Numbered from the stretch's first letter, positions 9,037 to 17,793 are shown. The stretch: 64,000 bases of DNA from Streptomyces sp. 1331.2 (GCF_900199205.1 NZ_OBMJ01000001.1:5201001-5265000); one strand, 5' to 3'. The notes: generated by a model from the sequence alone, not told the origin. Made by a program: numbers and translations.

Positions 9037-9078
9037 GGGAGCCCCCGTCCGCCCTGTCCGGGGCGGACGGGGGCTCCC
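9037..9078. terminator. Bidirectional terminator after glyS
   Basis: Perfect 17-bp stem (9037-9053 with 9062-9078) built on GGGAGCCCCCGTCCGCC with an 8-base loop, between glyS (plus) and the converging gene ending at 9101. Confidence 0.88.
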
Positions 9079-9100
9079 TGCTGTGGTGCGGGGGCCCGCT

Positions 9101-10255
9101 TCAGCGCCGTCCCCAGCGGGAGCGGGGTGCGGCGGGCGGCGCCGTCGGCAGGCCGGCCGCGCGCAGGGCGGCGAGGGTGGTGCGGTGGCGGGCCTCGTCG
9201 GCGAGCAGGCCGCCGAGCAGCTGCCCGTACAGCTCCCGGCTGCCGGCGGAGTCCAAGGTGGCTGCCAGGCGCACGAGTTCGACGGGCGGGCGGAGCACCA
9301 CCAGCTCCTGCAGCAGGGCGGTGGCGAGCGCGGGCGGCAGGGTGGCGGCGAGGTCGGCGAGGTCGGCCGTGGGGCGGCCGGCGGCCTGGCGCAGCAGGGT
9401 TCGGACGTCGGCGGGCCGGCCGTGCTGCTGGAGGCAGGCGGCCAGGGAAGTCAGCTCGGGCGTCGGCGCCGAACCCCACTCCCAGAGCAGTGTCGCGCCG
9501 TCGGCGTTCTGCCCGGCCCGCTCCAGGGCCGAGAGGAGGCCGGGGACGGCCGCCGCCGGGTAGGCCCAGAAGGCGTGGAACAGTTCGGCCGCCTGCTCGG
9601 CCAGGCCCAGTTCGCGCAGCTCCGCCAGGACGGCGACGGCGTGCTCGGGGGTGGACCGCGCGGCGGCGCGGGCGAGGTGGAGGGAGGCGCCGGTCGGCCC
9701 GTACCGGGCCAGCATGCCGACCAGCAGGGCCGCGTCGGCGGGGGTGAGGCGGGCGGCGGCCTGGTCCAGCAGCTCGGCGGCCTCGGGGAGGGCGCCGCTG
9801 CGGTGGAGGGCGATGATCCGCTCGGTGAGGGCGCCGATGTCGGGGCGGGCGGGGGGCGGCGGGGACTGCTGCGGCTCGGGGGCGGGTGCGGGTGGGGGCT
9901 CGGGGGCGGGCTCGGGTATCGGTTCCGGGCCGAGCCGGGCCGGTTCCTGCGGGTCCTGCTGCTGGTGCCGGTGTCTGAGGCGGGTCTCCAACGCCTCCAG
10001 CTGGTCGCTGAGTTGGAGGCAGCGGGCGCCCAGTCCCTCGCGGAGGATGCGGGCCTGGGCGAGCTGCCGCAGCAGGTCCCCGTCCGGCCGCTGGCGGCCC
10101 GGGGTCGCTCTGATCGCCTCGTTCAGCCGCCGTTCACGTTGAGTCGCGTAGCGGCTCGCACGGAGTAACTCGTCCAGCTCTGTGCGGAGTTCGGCGGCCT
10201 GTTGCTCGCCCTCCAGCTGCTGGCCTGCGGATTGTGCCGTCGACCGCATGCGCAT
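9101..10255 (-). CDS. Hypothetical protein with N-terminal coiled coil and helical repeats
   Basis: 384 residues from the ATG at 10255; a longer frame reaches 10297. The first ~115 residues are charged, Gln-rich and likely coiled coil. A Pro/Glu linker follows (PEPIPEPAPEPPPAPAPEPQ region), then about 230 residues of Ala/Leu-rich paired helices resembling TPR or PPR solenoids (for example LHRSGALPEAAELLDQAAARL). There is no signal peptide, membrane segment or catalytic motif. Helical-repeat proteins of this type usually mediate protein contacts. I do not recognise the family. Confidence 0.65.
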   Translation of the reverse strand: MRMRSTAQSAGQQLEGEQQAAELRTELDELLRASRYATQRERRLNEAIRATPGRQRPDGDLLRQLAQARILREGLGARCLQLSDQLEALETRLRHRHQQQDPQEPARLGPEPIPEPAPEPPPAPAPEPQQSPPPPARPDIGALTERIIALHRSGALPEAAELLDQAAARLTPADAALLVGMLARYGPTGASLHLARAAARSTPEHAVAVLAELRELGLAEQAAELFHAFWAYPAAAVPGLLSALERAGQNADGATLLWEWGSAPTPELTSLAACLQQHGRPADVRTLLRQAAGRPTADLADLAATLPPALATALLQELVVLRPPVELVRLAATLDSAGSRELYGQLLGGLLADEARHRTTLAALRAAGLPTAPPAAPRSRWGRR

Positions 10256-10323
10256 GATCGCCCCAACCTGTCCATCCAGACCCTGACTGCAGGACATCCT
10301 GGCGTCGGTATGTGGCTGGGGAG

Positions 10324-10503
10324 TTAAGAGCGCACGACCAGTCGTGCCCGAGTGGTGTCAAGGAGCGCGCAGAGGGCGGTCGTGGCGAGGAGTGCGCCGG
10401 TCGCGCGCCGGAGGAGGGTCGCCGCGTCGTACGGCCCGGGGGCGAGGACGGCGACGGCCGAGGCCGCCGCCGTCCCGTCCGGCAGGAGGGCGACCGTGCT
10501 CAC
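10324..10503 (-). CDS. Small protein overlapping the NADAR gene
   Basis: 59 residues from a GTG that overlaps the upstream stop by 4 bases (GTGA), which suggests translational coupling to the NADAR gene. The sequence begins STVALLPDGTAAASAVAVLA and has a hydrophobic stretch ATGALLATTALCALL that could be a buried helix. No family recognised. Supported only by overlap geometry and codon pattern. Confidence 0.4.
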   Translation of the reverse strand: MSTVALLPDGTAAASAVAVLAPGPYDAATLLRRATGALLATTALCALLDTTRARLVVRS

Positions 10504-11078
10504 GCGGCCAGCCGCGCCCGGGCCTCCATCAGCGCGAAGCCCAGCAGGTTCAGCCCGCGCCACTCGGCGGGCCGCTGTGCCCGGATGTCGTCGGCCGCCA
10601 GCCCGATGCCCCAGATCCGGTCCACCGGGCTGGCCTCGACCAGCACCCGGCTGCCGGTGCCCAGCAGGTACGCGCGCAGCGACTCGTCCTGCCCGAACTT
10701 CGCGACGTTGCCCGCCACGACCAGCTCGAACCGTCCGGCCGTCCAGGTCTCGTCGTCGAAGTCCTTGACCAGCCGCCCCAGCTTCTTCGCCTCGGCCGGC
10801 GTCCGGGCCGCCAGCACCTGCTCCTCGACGGCCGTGTCCCCGAACATCCGGGCCTTGCCGGCCATCATCCAGTGCTCGGCGGACCCGTACGTCACCCCGT
10901 CGACGGTGAACTCGCCCGGCCACCACTGGCTCAGGCACTCCTGCCGGGTGCCGCCGCCCTTGCGCGCGGTGTGCCCCCAGAACATCACCCACTTCGGGTG
11001 CACCCCGTCGGCCATCAGCGCGGCCAGCTCCTCGCGGCTGCGGACGGCGGCAGGGCTCCCCACGTGCATCTCGCTCAT
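10500..11078 (-). CDS. NADAR (YbiA/DUF1768) family protein
   Basis: 192 residues from the ATG at 11078. Family hallmarks are present: WVMFWGH near the N-terminus, the central YGSAEHWMMAGKARMFGD, and the C-terminal RGLNLLGFALMEARARL. Family members act on N-glycosidic bonds: YbiA-type enzymes process early riboflavin intermediates, and other NADAR proteins remove ADP-ribose from guanine in DNA as antitoxins. Which applies here is unknown; no DarT-like toxin or riboflavin genes are adjacent. Confidence 0.85.
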   Translation of the reverse strand: MSEMHVGSPAAVRSREELAALMADGVHPKWVMFWGHTARKGGGTRQECLSQWWPGEFTVDGVTYGSAEHWMMAGKARMFGDTAVEEQVLAARTPAEAKKLGRLVKDFDDETWTAGRFELVVAGNVAKFGQDESLRAYLLGTGSRVLVEASPVDRIWGIGLAADDIRAQRPAEWRGLNLLGFALMEARARLAA

Positions 11079-11166
11079 ATCGTCAGTCTGACACAAAGGG
11101 GGGTGTGGTCGCGAACCGTTTGCCGGCTCCGCAGGAGCGATGCCGTCCCGGCGGTCGTCACGACGG

Positions 11167-12273
11167 TCAGGCCTTGGCGGCCAACTCGAGGAAGTGCAGG
11201 CCCACTTCGGTGACCTCGGCGGGCGTCCAGGACTGGGCCGGGGCGCCGAGGGTGACCTCGGCCATGGCGAGGCCGGGGGCGGCGTCCTGCCAGGGGCCGA
11301 CGAACCAGGTGCCCTCCTGTTCGGCGAGTGCGAGGTGGGCGGCGTCCAGGGCCTTCGCCGGGTGGGGGAGCCAGAGTTGGAACTCGTGGGTCACCGGGGC
11401 CTCCGGGACCAGGCGGGCGCCGGGGAGTGCGGCCAGGGCGGGGGCGAGGGTCGCGGCGTGGCGGGTGTAGGACGGGATGCGGGGGAGGACGGTGTCCAGG
11501 CCGTGGAGGGCGGCGAGGGCGGCCGGCCACTGCTGGAAGAGCTGGCCGCCGTAGCGGTGGCGCCAGGTGCGGGCGTAGGCGGTGAGGGCGGCGTCGCCGG
11601 CGAGGGCGGCTCCGCTGGTGCCGCCCAGGTCCTTGTAGAAGGACACGTAGACGCTGTCGGCGAGGGCGGCGATCTCGTCGAGCTGCCTGTCGAAGTGGAC
11701 GGTGGTGTTCCAGAGGCGGGCGCCGTCGAAGTGCACCCGGGCGCCGGTTTCGCGGGCGGCGGCGACGAGTTCGGTCAGCTCGTCCCAGGTGGGGAGGAGG
11801 AAGCCGGGGTCGCGCAGCGGGAGTTCGACGGTGAGGGTGCCGAACGGTTCGCCGAGCGCCCGGAGTTCGTCGGCGGTGGGATGACGCTGCTCGGTGGTGG
11901 GCCAGAGGCCGCGCAGGCCGGTGAGCTGGGTGTAGGCGTGGCGTTCGTGGCGTTCGAGGTGGCAGAGCGGGTGAAGGGCGACGGCCGGGTTGCCGGTGAG
12001 CTCCGCGTGGTGGCGGAGGGCGACCTGCTGCGCCATGGTGCCGGTGGGGAAGAAGACGGCGTCCTCCTTGCCGAGCAGCGCGGCGGTCCGTTCCTCCAGC
12101 TGCCGGACCGGGCCGTCCGTTCCGTAGAAGTCGGGGAAGGTGTCCAGACCGTCCAGGGCGGCGAGTTGGGCGATGCGCTCGCGGATGCTGAGGAAGCGGT
12201 CGCCGGAGAGGAAGCGCCGGCAGGACAGGCGGGCCGCGCGGCGCCGCTGGACATTGCTCTGGTCGTCGGTCAT
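11167..12273 (-). CDS. PLP-dependent beta-eliminating lyase / threonine-aldolase family
   Basis: 368 residues, fold type I. The PLP lysine is likely in SVYVSFYKDLGGTSGAAL (near residue 227); HFDGARLWNT gives the cofactor-binding Asp region, and FFPTGTMAQQVALR the phosphate-binding part. The family cleaves L-allo-threonine or threonine to glycine and acetaldehyde, but substrate is not fixed by sequence. The start ATG at 12273 lies inside a much longer open frame and is chosen by homology to the family N-terminus. Confidence 0.85.
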   Translation of the reverse strand: MTDDQSNVQRRRAARLSCRRFLSGDRFLSIRERIAQLAALDGLDTFPDFYGTDGPVRQLEERTAALLGKEDAVFFPTGTMAQQVALRHHAELTGNPAVALHPLCHLERHERHAYTQLTGLRGLWPTTEQRHPTADELRALGEPFGTLTVELPLRDPGFLLPTWDELTELVAAARETGARVHFDGARLWNTTVHFDRQLDEIAALADSVYVSFYKDLGGTSGAALAGDAALTAYARTWRHRYGGQLFQQWPAALAALHGLDTVLPRIPSYTRHAATLAPALAALPGARLVPEAPVTHEFQLWLPHPAKALDAAHLALAEQEGTWFVGPWQDAAPGLAMAEVTLGAPAQSWTPAEVTEVGLHFLELAAKA

Positions 12274-12336
12274 CCGGCGATTGTCGGGCGGACGGCGAGC
12301 TCGGACCAAGTGCTTTTCGGGTGGGGGCGCTTCGGT

Positions 12337-12382
12337 CGGGTGCTGTCCGGTGCCGTGGCGTATCGGCACCGGACAGCACCCG
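12337..12382 (-). terminator. Terminator after the VOC gene
   Basis: 18-bp perfect stem (12337-12354 with 12365-12382) containing GGGTGCTGTCCGGTGCC, 10-base loop, located just past the stop of the minus-strand gene ending at 12408. Confidence 0.8.
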
Positions 12383-12407
12383 GCCGCGCGGGTGGGGCTG
12401 CGGCCGG

Positions 12408-12818
12408 TCAGGCGGTCTCGTCGTTCTGCCAGTCCGCGCGCTGGCGCAGCGAGATCCGGTTGCCGTCCGGGTCCAGGGCCTCGATGCGGATGCCGAAGCC
12501 GTAGTCCTCCGGCTCGGGCCGGTCGAAGGTCACTCCGCGCTCGCGGAGCACCTCGAAGTCCGCCCGCAGGTCGTCCGATTCGAGGAAGACCGGGCCGATC
12601 GCCGTGCCGGGCTTCGACTCGGCGGGCTGTGCGGGGGCCGGGGTCTGCGACCAGAGGATGATCTCCACCGGGCTGCCGGGGACGGCCACGGTGAGGAAGC
12701 GCCCGTCGGGCCCGGGGTAGTCGATGCGCTTCTCCAGGCCGAGCTGCTCCGTGTAGAAGCGCAGCGCGCGGTCCTGGTCGGTGACCGGCATCGTCACGTA
12801 CATGAGGTTGGTCAGCAT
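12408..12818 (-). CDS. VOC / glyoxalase-like superfamily protein
   Basis: 136 residues with the paired beta-alpha-beta-beta-beta modules of the vicinal oxygen chelate fold: MYVTMPVTDQDRALRFYTEQLGLE at the start and EALDPDGNRISLRQ at the end. Single-domain members include antibiotic-binding and isomerase or dioxygenase proteins; this sequence does not discriminate. It lies upstream of the lyase gene on the same strand, but a hairpin separates them. Confidence 0.85.
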   Translation of the reverse strand: MLTNLMYVTMPVTDQDRALRFYTEQLGLEKRIDYPGPDGRFLTVAVPGSPVEIILWSQTPAPAQPAESKPGTAIGPVFLESDDLRADFEVLRERGVTFDRPEPEDYGFGIRIEALDPDGNRISLRQRADWQNDETA

Positions 12819-12899
12819 CGGGTGGTCCTTCCGTCGGTGGTCGGTGCTGCTTCACCGACGGATCCCGGCGGGGGAGTGTGACGGAGCTGCCGGTGTGGT

Positions 12900-13739
12900 T
12901 CAGGTCCGGGCTTGTGCCTGGCGCTCGTCCACGTACGCGGTGATGAGCGAGAAGAAGCGGGCCGGGTCCTCGAAGGGCAGGCCGTGGCCGCCGGGGACCT
13001 CCAGGTACGCGGCCTGGCGGATGGCGGCGGCCAGTTGGCGCTGGTGGTGGGGCGGGATGATCCGGTCGTCGGCGCAGGCCAGGACGAGGGTGGGGGCGGT
13101 GATCCGGCCGACCGCCTCGCGCAGGTCGATGCGGGTGTCGAGGTCGATCTGGCCGAGGATGCGCTCGTCCAGCATGGCGGTGAAGCCTGCGGTCAGGTCG
13201 GCGAACCCGCCCTCGTCGAGGGTGTCGAGGAGGTCGGGGCCCATCGCGGTGAGGACCAGGTGGCGGGCCAGCAGGGCCGGGTCGGTGCGGAGCAGGTGTG
13301 TCCACAGGTCGAACATGACGGCTTCGCGCGGGGTCGTCCGGACCCATCCGGCGTGCAGGGCGAGCGAGGTCACGGCCTCGGGGTGCCGGGCGGCCACGGC
13401 GGTGGCGAGGGCGGCGCCCAGGGAGTGGCCGACCAGGTGGAAGCGTTCCAGTCCGGCGGTCCGGGCGGTGGCGACGATGCGGTCGGCGAGGGAATCGAGG
13501 TCGATCGGTGCGGGGTCGACGGGGGTGGCGCCGGCGCCGGGCAGGTTGGGGGCGACGACGGTGTAGCGGTCGCGGAGCACGTCGATGAGCGGCCCCCAGT
13601 TGGAGTTCGCGTCGGCGCCGGTGCCGTGGATCAGGACCAGGCCGGGGCCGGAGCCGGCGGCGATGTGATCGAGCGGTTCGGGGCGGGCCGGAGCGTCGGC
13701 CAAGGGGGCGGAAGGGAGGGAAGGGGCGGGAGAGGTCAA
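12900..13739 (-). CDS. Alpha/beta hydrolase
   Basis: 279 residues from a TTG at 13739 that has GGAGG about 8 bases upstream. An alternative ATG at 13802 would put the start inside the operator repeats. The oxyanion region is VLIHGTGADANSNWG, the nucleophile elbow VGHSLGAAL, the Asp region CADDRII, and the catalytic His in VPGGHGLPFEDP. Substrate unknown. The gene diverges from a MarR regulator, a usual arrangement for a ligand-inducible hydrolase. Confidence 0.85.
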   Translation of the reverse strand: MTSPAPSLPSAPLADAPARPEPLDHIAAGSGPGLVLIHGTGADANSNWGPLIDVLRDRYTVVAPNLPGAGATPVDPAPIDLDSLADRIVATARTAGLERFHLVGHSLGAALATAVAARHPEAVTSLALHAGWVRTTPREAVMFDLWTHLLRTDPALLARHLVLTAMGPDLLDTLDEGGFADLTAGFTAMLDERILGQIDLDTRIDLREAVGRITAPTLVLACADDRIIPPHHQRQLAAAIRQAAYLEVPGGHGLPFEDPARFFSLITAYVDERQAQART

Positions 13740-13801
13740 GGGGGTGCCTCCATGCGTGGGGTGCCGAGTGGGCCGAGTGGGCCGAGTGACGGCCTGAAAC
13801 A

Positions 13802-13835
13802 TAGCAGAGCTCTGTCATGTAGCAGAACCCTGTTA
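13802..13835. promoter_or_regulatory. Candidate MarR operator: two tandem imperfect palindromes
   Basis: TAGCAGAGCTCTGTCA at 13802-13817 and TAGCAGAACCCTGTTA at 13820-13835: two 16-bp near-palindromes 18 bp apart in the divergent region between the hydrolase and the MarR gene. A further inverted repeat AACCCTG/CAGGGTT (13826-13847) overlaps the second. Binding by the adjacent MarR protein is inferred. Confidence 0.7.
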
Positions 13836-13872
13836 TTGATCAGGGTTCGATCCCGTGCCGTACGATCGGTCC

Positions 13873-14316
13873 ATGGAGATGCCGGTCACGGAACGCCTCG
13901 GGCTGCACATCAAGCGGGTGGAGCAGGAGCTGATGGCGGCCAAGCACGCCGCGCTCCGGCCGCTCGGGCTGACGGTGCCGCAGTACGCCGCGCTGTACAT
14001 GCTCGAAGACCAGCCGGGGCTCTCCGCCGCCGCGCTCGCCCGCGCCTGCCTGGTCACTCCGCAGACCATCGCCACCGTGCTCGCCAATCTGGAGGCGAAG
14101 GGGCTGGTCACCCGCCGCCCGCACCCCTTTCACCGCAAGGTGGTCGAGGTGCTGCTCACCGAGGACGGGCGCCTGCTGCTGGCCCGGGCCGATGCGGCGG
14201 CCGTCGCGATCGAGCGGCGGATCGCCGACGGGTTCAGCCCCGAGGAGCGGGAGCTGCTGATCGGGCTGCTGGCCCGCGCGTCGGGTCGGCTGACGGCCGA
14301 GCCGGCGCAGGACTGA
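13873..14316 (+). CDS. MarR family transcriptional regulator
   Basis: 147 residues from the ATG at 13873. Winged helix-turn-helix: LTVPQYAALYMLEDQPGLS, LARACLVTPQTIATVLANLEAKGLV (recognition region) and the wing RRPHPFHRKVVEVLLT. It probably represses itself and the divergent alpha/beta hydrolase through the repeats at 13802-13835. The ligand is unknown. Confidence 0.9.
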   Translation: MEMPVTERLGLHIKRVEQELMAAKHAALRPLGLTVPQYAALYMLEDQPGLSAAALARACLVTPQTIATVLANLEAKGLVTRRPHPFHRKVVEVLLTEDGRLLLARADAAAVAIERRIADGFSPEERELLIGLLARASGRLTAEPAQD

Positions 14317-14466
14317 GCTCCTGGCGGGGCTGGGCTCCCGGGGGTCGACCACCGGCCCCTCGCCCCCGCCCTGGCCGCCGGCCGCGTCGAGCAGCTGCTG
14401 CGCGGCCTCGCGGATCCGAACGGCGCTCAACTCGGCCGGTAGGAGCACCACTTGGCCGGTGCCATC
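14317..14466. other. Intergenic stretch, possible decayed coding remnant
   Basis: On the minus strand a short reading begins MVLLPAELSAVRIREAAQ and looks protein-like for about 35 codons, then runs into the antisense of the MarR gene without a stop. No start signal or family supports it. Confidence 0.2.
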
Positions 14467-14904
14467 TCAACTCCCGTGGTAGTACGTCTCGATGGCGAGG
14501 CGGGCCTCGTCGTACAGGGCCGGGCCCTCCTGCGTCACGGTCGGCCAGGCCCCCGACTCCGGGTTGAGGGCGACGAGTTGCTCCGTCGACAGCGCGTACA
14601 CGACCCGGCCGATGCCCGAGCGGACGAGACCGCCGGTGCACATCCCGCACGGCTGGCAGCTGGTGTACATCGTGGTGCGCGCGGCCGTGTCCGGGTCGAG
14701 CTCGCGGGCCGCCCAGCGGGCCAGCTTCAGCTCCGGATGAGCGGTGATGTCCTTGTCGCGGCGCACCGTGTTGCGGGCCTCGGCAAGGATCTCGCCGTCC
14801 GGGCCGGCCAGCAGGGAGCCGTACGGGGCGTCGCCCTGGGCAACGGCGCGGGCCGCGATGGCGACGGCGCGGCGCAGGAGGATCTCGTCGGCTTCGGTGA
14901 TCAC
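14467..14904 (-). CDS. Nucleoside/cytidine deaminase-like zinc enzyme
   Basis: 145 residues from a GTG that overlaps the upstream stop by 4 bases. The zinc site of the CMP/dCMP deaminase fold is intact: TAHPEL (His and catalytic Glu) and SCQPCGMC (two Cys). Family members deaminate guanine, cytosine, adenosine or tRNA bases. Here the free-standing size and HPE motif resemble guanine/nucleoside deaminases. It is translationally coupled to the F420-type oxidoreductase upstream. Confidence 0.87.
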   Translation of the reverse strand: MITEADEILLRRAVAIAARAVAQGDAPYGSLLAGPDGEILAEARNTVRRDKDITAHPELKLARWAARELDPDTAARTTMYTSCQPCGMCTGGLVRSGIGRVVYALSTEQLVALNPESGAWPTVTQEGPALYDEARLAIETYYHGS

Positions 14905-15749
14905 GAGGTTGCTGCCTTCCAATGGGTGGCCACGGTGGCGAGGTCCTGCCAGGCCGTCTGCGGCCGGCGGGTCTCCTCGGGATCCCTGTGGTAGGGGTCG
15001 AACACGACGGTCTCGGCGTCGAGGGCGCGCAACTGGTGGAGATCGTCCAGGACTTGCTCGATGCTGCCCACGCCCGCCGGGCGCTCCGGGCCGTCGACCG
15101 GTGCGTCGGTCAGCCGCAGGGCGATGCGGGGCGCGAACCCGGGCACCGGGTGCTCGGCCAGCACCGACCGCATCCGGTCGAGCGGGAGCCGCAGGGGGTG
15201 CCAGGCGTCGCCGAAGCGGACCGTCCGCCGCAGCGCCGCCTCGCTGTGGCCGCCGACCCAGACCGGCACCGGCCCGAGTCCGCTGGGCTCGCCGCCTCCG
15301 CACGGCTCGCCTTCGCCGCCCGTGCGCCAGGCCTCCCGCAGCGCGCCCAGGTACTCGTCGGTCAGCCGGCCGCGCGTGCCGAACGGCACGCCGAGCGCGT
15401 CGAATTCCTGGCGGGCCCAGCCGACCCCCACGCCGAGGACGAACCGGCCGCCGCTGAGCCGGCCGAGGGTGCCGGCCATCCGGGCCACCAGCAGCGGGTT
15501 CCGGTACGGCAGGACGAGGACGGTCGTGCCCAGCCGCAGGCCGGTGGTGATCCCGGCCAGCCAGGACAGCGTGGTGAACGGCTCGTGGAACGGCTCCGGG
15601 TAGCGCTGGGCCACGTCCGGAGTCACGACCACGTGGTCCGAGAGCATGAGGAGGTCGAAGCCGATCCCCTCCACCGTCCGGGCCCACTCCCGCAGCACGC
15701 CGGGATCGGTCCCGGGCCCGAAGTTCGGTACGTTGACGCCAAATTGCAT
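14901..15749 (-). CDS. LLM-class F420-dependent oxidoreductase
   Basis: 282 residues with the luciferase-like TIM barrel. The N-terminus is MQFGVNVPNFGPGTDPGVL; LMLSDHVVV and the RFVLGVGVGWARQEFDALGVPF block are typical. In actinobacteria such proteins usually use coenzyme F420; FMN use is possible. It is co-transcribed with the deaminase and divergent from an Lrp/AsnC regulator, its likely controller. Confidence 0.87.
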   Translation of the reverse strand: MQFGVNVPNFGPGTDPGVLREWARTVEGIGFDLLMLSDHVVVTPDVAQRYPEPFHEPFTTLSWLAGITTGLRLGTTVLVLPYRNPLLVARMAGTLGRLSGGRFVLGVGVGWARQEFDALGVPFGTRGRLTDEYLGALREAWRTGGEGEPCGGGEPSGLGPVPVWVGGHSEAALRRTVRFGDAWHPLRLPLDRMRSVLAEHPVPGFAPRIALRLTDAPVDGPERPAGVGSIEQVLDDLHQLRALDAETVVFDPYHRDPEETRRPQTAWQDLATVATHWKAATS

Positions 15750-15842
15750 ACTTCGAGGCTATCCCCGTGATCATGGCGAACGGAACGGGATCTTCCTGCC
15801 GTGAGGGCTGGTTTCCCGTGGTTCTCCCGGTAGATTCGCGTG

Positions 15843-16289
15843 ATGGCCGTGAATCTCGACGAAACCGACTGGGCGATCATCGAACAGCTGCAGCAGGAGG
15901 CCCGCATCTCCCTCAGCGAGCTGGGACGGCGGGTCAGCCTCAGTCCCTCCGCCACCACCGAACGGGTGCGGAACCTGGAGTCGCTGGGCGTCATCACCGG
16001 CTACCACGCCACGGTGGACCTGGCCAAGGTCGGCTACCCCGTGCTCGCCGTCGTCCGGCTCAAGTACCCGGGCAACCGCCACGAGCCGCTGCGCCGGATG
16101 CTCGCCGAACGCCGGGAGATCCTGGAGTGCCTGCGCACCACCGGCGACGACTGCTACACCCTGAAAGTCGCGGCGACGTCCATGGAGCACCTGGAAACCC
16201 TCATGGACGAGCTGGCCGGCTTCGGCAGCACCACCACCAGCGTCGTCTACAGCCGGACCCTGCCGCTGCGCGGGCCCGCCCGGCCCTGA
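15843..16289 (+). CDS. Lrp/AsnC family transcriptional regulator
   Basis: 148 residues from the ATG at 15843 (a GTG lies directly before it). The N-terminal HTH reads LDETDWAIIEQLQQEARISLSELGRRVSLSPSATTERVRNLE; a RAM ligand-binding domain follows with GDDCYTLKVAATSMEHLETLMDEL. It diverges from the oxidoreductase/deaminase pair across about 93 bases and probably regulates it. Confidence 0.9.
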   Translation: MAVNLDETDWAIIEQLQQEARISLSELGRRVSLSPSATTERVRNLESLGVITGYHATVDLAKVGYPVLAVVRLKYPGNRHEPLRRMLAERREILECLRTTGDDCYTLKVAATSMEHLETLMDELAGFGSTTTSVVYSRTLPLRGPARP

Positions 16290-16421
16290 GGTGGCAGGGG
16301 CTCCCCGCCCGAGGGCGAGGATGCTCCCTCGATCGGGGGAGGTCGTCCGCGAACCGTGCGACCAGACTGGCGGACGTGACCAGGGAGGCCCTTCTCCCCA
16401 CGACCCCGGAGGAGTTGACCC

Positions 16422-17555
16422 ATGCGCAGGAAGACCCGCAGGATCCGCCACATGGCGCTCGCGCTCTCGACCGCCGTCGCCGTCTCCCTAGGTGTCCTGG
16501 CCGTCCCCGCGGCCTCGGCCGCCACCCGGCCGGGCCCCGTCCAGCAGGGGCTCGACGCGCTGGTGCGGTCGGACGGTGTGCCCGCCGCGCTGGCGACCGT
16601 ACAGGGCCGGGACGGCCGGGCCCGGCACTACACCGCGGGGGTGGGGAACCTGGCCACCGGAGCGAAGGTGCCGGTCGACGGACAGGTGCGGATCGGCAGC
16701 AACACCAAGACCTTCACCGCCGTCGTCGTCCTGCAGCTGGTCGCGGAGGGGAAGGTCGACCTCGACGCCACGGTCGAGACCTACCTGCCGGGTGTGGTCC
16801 ACGGCGAGGGCATCGACGGGCGGCTCGTCACCGTACGCCAACTCCTGCAGCACACCAGCGGGTTGCCCGAGTACGAAGGGCTCCTCGACGAGGCCTCGCT
16901 CCGCCACCGGTACTTCGAGCCCCGCGAACTCCTGGACCTCGCCTTCCAGCACAAGCCCGAACTCGCCCCCGGCGCCGAGTTCAGCTACAGCAGCACCAAT
17001 TACGTGCTGGCCGGGCTGATCGTCCAGAAGGTCACCGGCCGCCCGCTCGCCGAGGAGATCGACCGGCGCATCGTCCGCAAGCTCGGGCTGCGGCACACCT
17101 ACTTCCCCGCCGTCGGCGACCGGACCATCCGCGAACCCCACCCCGAGGGCTACCGCAAGGACTCCGCCGAGGGGCCGCTGGGCGACTTCACCGAGATGGA
17201 CCCCTCGGCGGCCTGGGCGGCCGGGCAGATGATCTCCACCGACTCCGACCTCAACCGCTTCTTCACCGCACTGCTCGTCCCCGGGCGCCTCCTCCCCGAG
17301 GCCCAACTCGCGCAGATGCGCACCACCGTGCCGATCGGGGACACCGGTGCGGGCGCCGGGCTGGGGATCCTCAGCAGGCCGCTCTCCTGCGGCGGGGTCT
17401 ACTGGGGCCACGGCGGCGACATCCCCGGGTACGAGACCCGCGGCGGCGCCACCGACGACGGCCGTGCCGTCAACATCGCGGTGACCACCGTCCCGACCGA
17501 CTACGACGTCACCCGACGCCTGGAGGCCGTCGTGGACACCGCCCTCTGCCGCTGA
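16422..17555 (+). CDS. Secreted serine hydrolase (beta-lactamase / DD-carboxypeptidase family)
   Basis: 377 residues with a Sec signal peptide (Arg/Lys-rich start, hydrophobic core, cleavage near PAASA-AT). Class C-like motifs are present: nucleophile SNTK near residue 90 (RIGSNTKTFTAVVV), YSSTNY near residue 188, and a C-terminal GHGGDIPGYE block replacing KTG. Likely a D-Ala-D-Ala carboxypeptidase/esterase in the wall compartment. Its stop is 4 bases from that of the converging small gene. Confidence 0.9.
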   Translation: MRRKTRRIRHMALALSTAVAVSLGVLAVPAASAATRPGPVQQGLDALVRSDGVPAALATVQGRDGRARHYTAGVGNLATGAKVPVDGQVRIGSNTKTFTAVVVLQLVAEGKVDLDATVETYLPGVVHGEGIDGRLVTVRQLLQHTSGLPEYEGLLDEASLRHRYFEPRELLDLAFQHKPELAPGAEFSYSSTNYVLAGLIVQKVTGRPLAEEIDRRIVRKLGLRHTYFPAVGDRTIREPHPEGYRKDSAEGPLGDFTEMDPSAAWAAGQMISTDSDLNRFFTALLVPGRLLPEAQLAQMRTTVPIGDTGAGAGLGILSRPLSCGGVYWGHGGDIPGYETRGGATDDGRAVNIAVTTVPTDYDVTRRLEAVVDTALCR

Positions 17556-17559
17556 GCGG

Positions 17560-17793
17560 TCAGGAGCCGTACCGGTGCACCTCGTCGGTCATCAGACCGT
17601 GGCCGCCGTGGACGTGCCGGCTCGTGTAGGCCGTCCGCATCGACGCGGCTTCGGCGGTCCGCTGCTGCTCGATCAGCACCCCCGACAGGTCGTCCGAGTG
17701 GAGCCTCCGGGCCCGCTCCCGGCGCAGCAGGAAGGCGGTGATGCCGACGATGGCGGCGACGAGCGCGAGCAGGAACCCCAGGAGGAAGGTCAT
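17560..17793 (-). CDS. Small single-span membrane protein
   Basis: 77 residues. The N-terminus is one membrane helix (MTFLLGFLLALVAAIVGITA) followed by a basic FLLRRERARR stop-transfer and a soluble 50-residue tail with HVHGGHG. The reading frame extends upstream but is unconserved-looking; the ATG at 17793 gives a clean topology. Ribosome-binding signal is weak. Function unknown. Confidence 0.55.
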   Translation of the reverse strand: MTFLLGFLLALVAAIVGITAFLLRRERARRLHSDDLSGVLIEQQRTAEAASMRTAYTSRHVHGGHGLMTDEVHRYGS

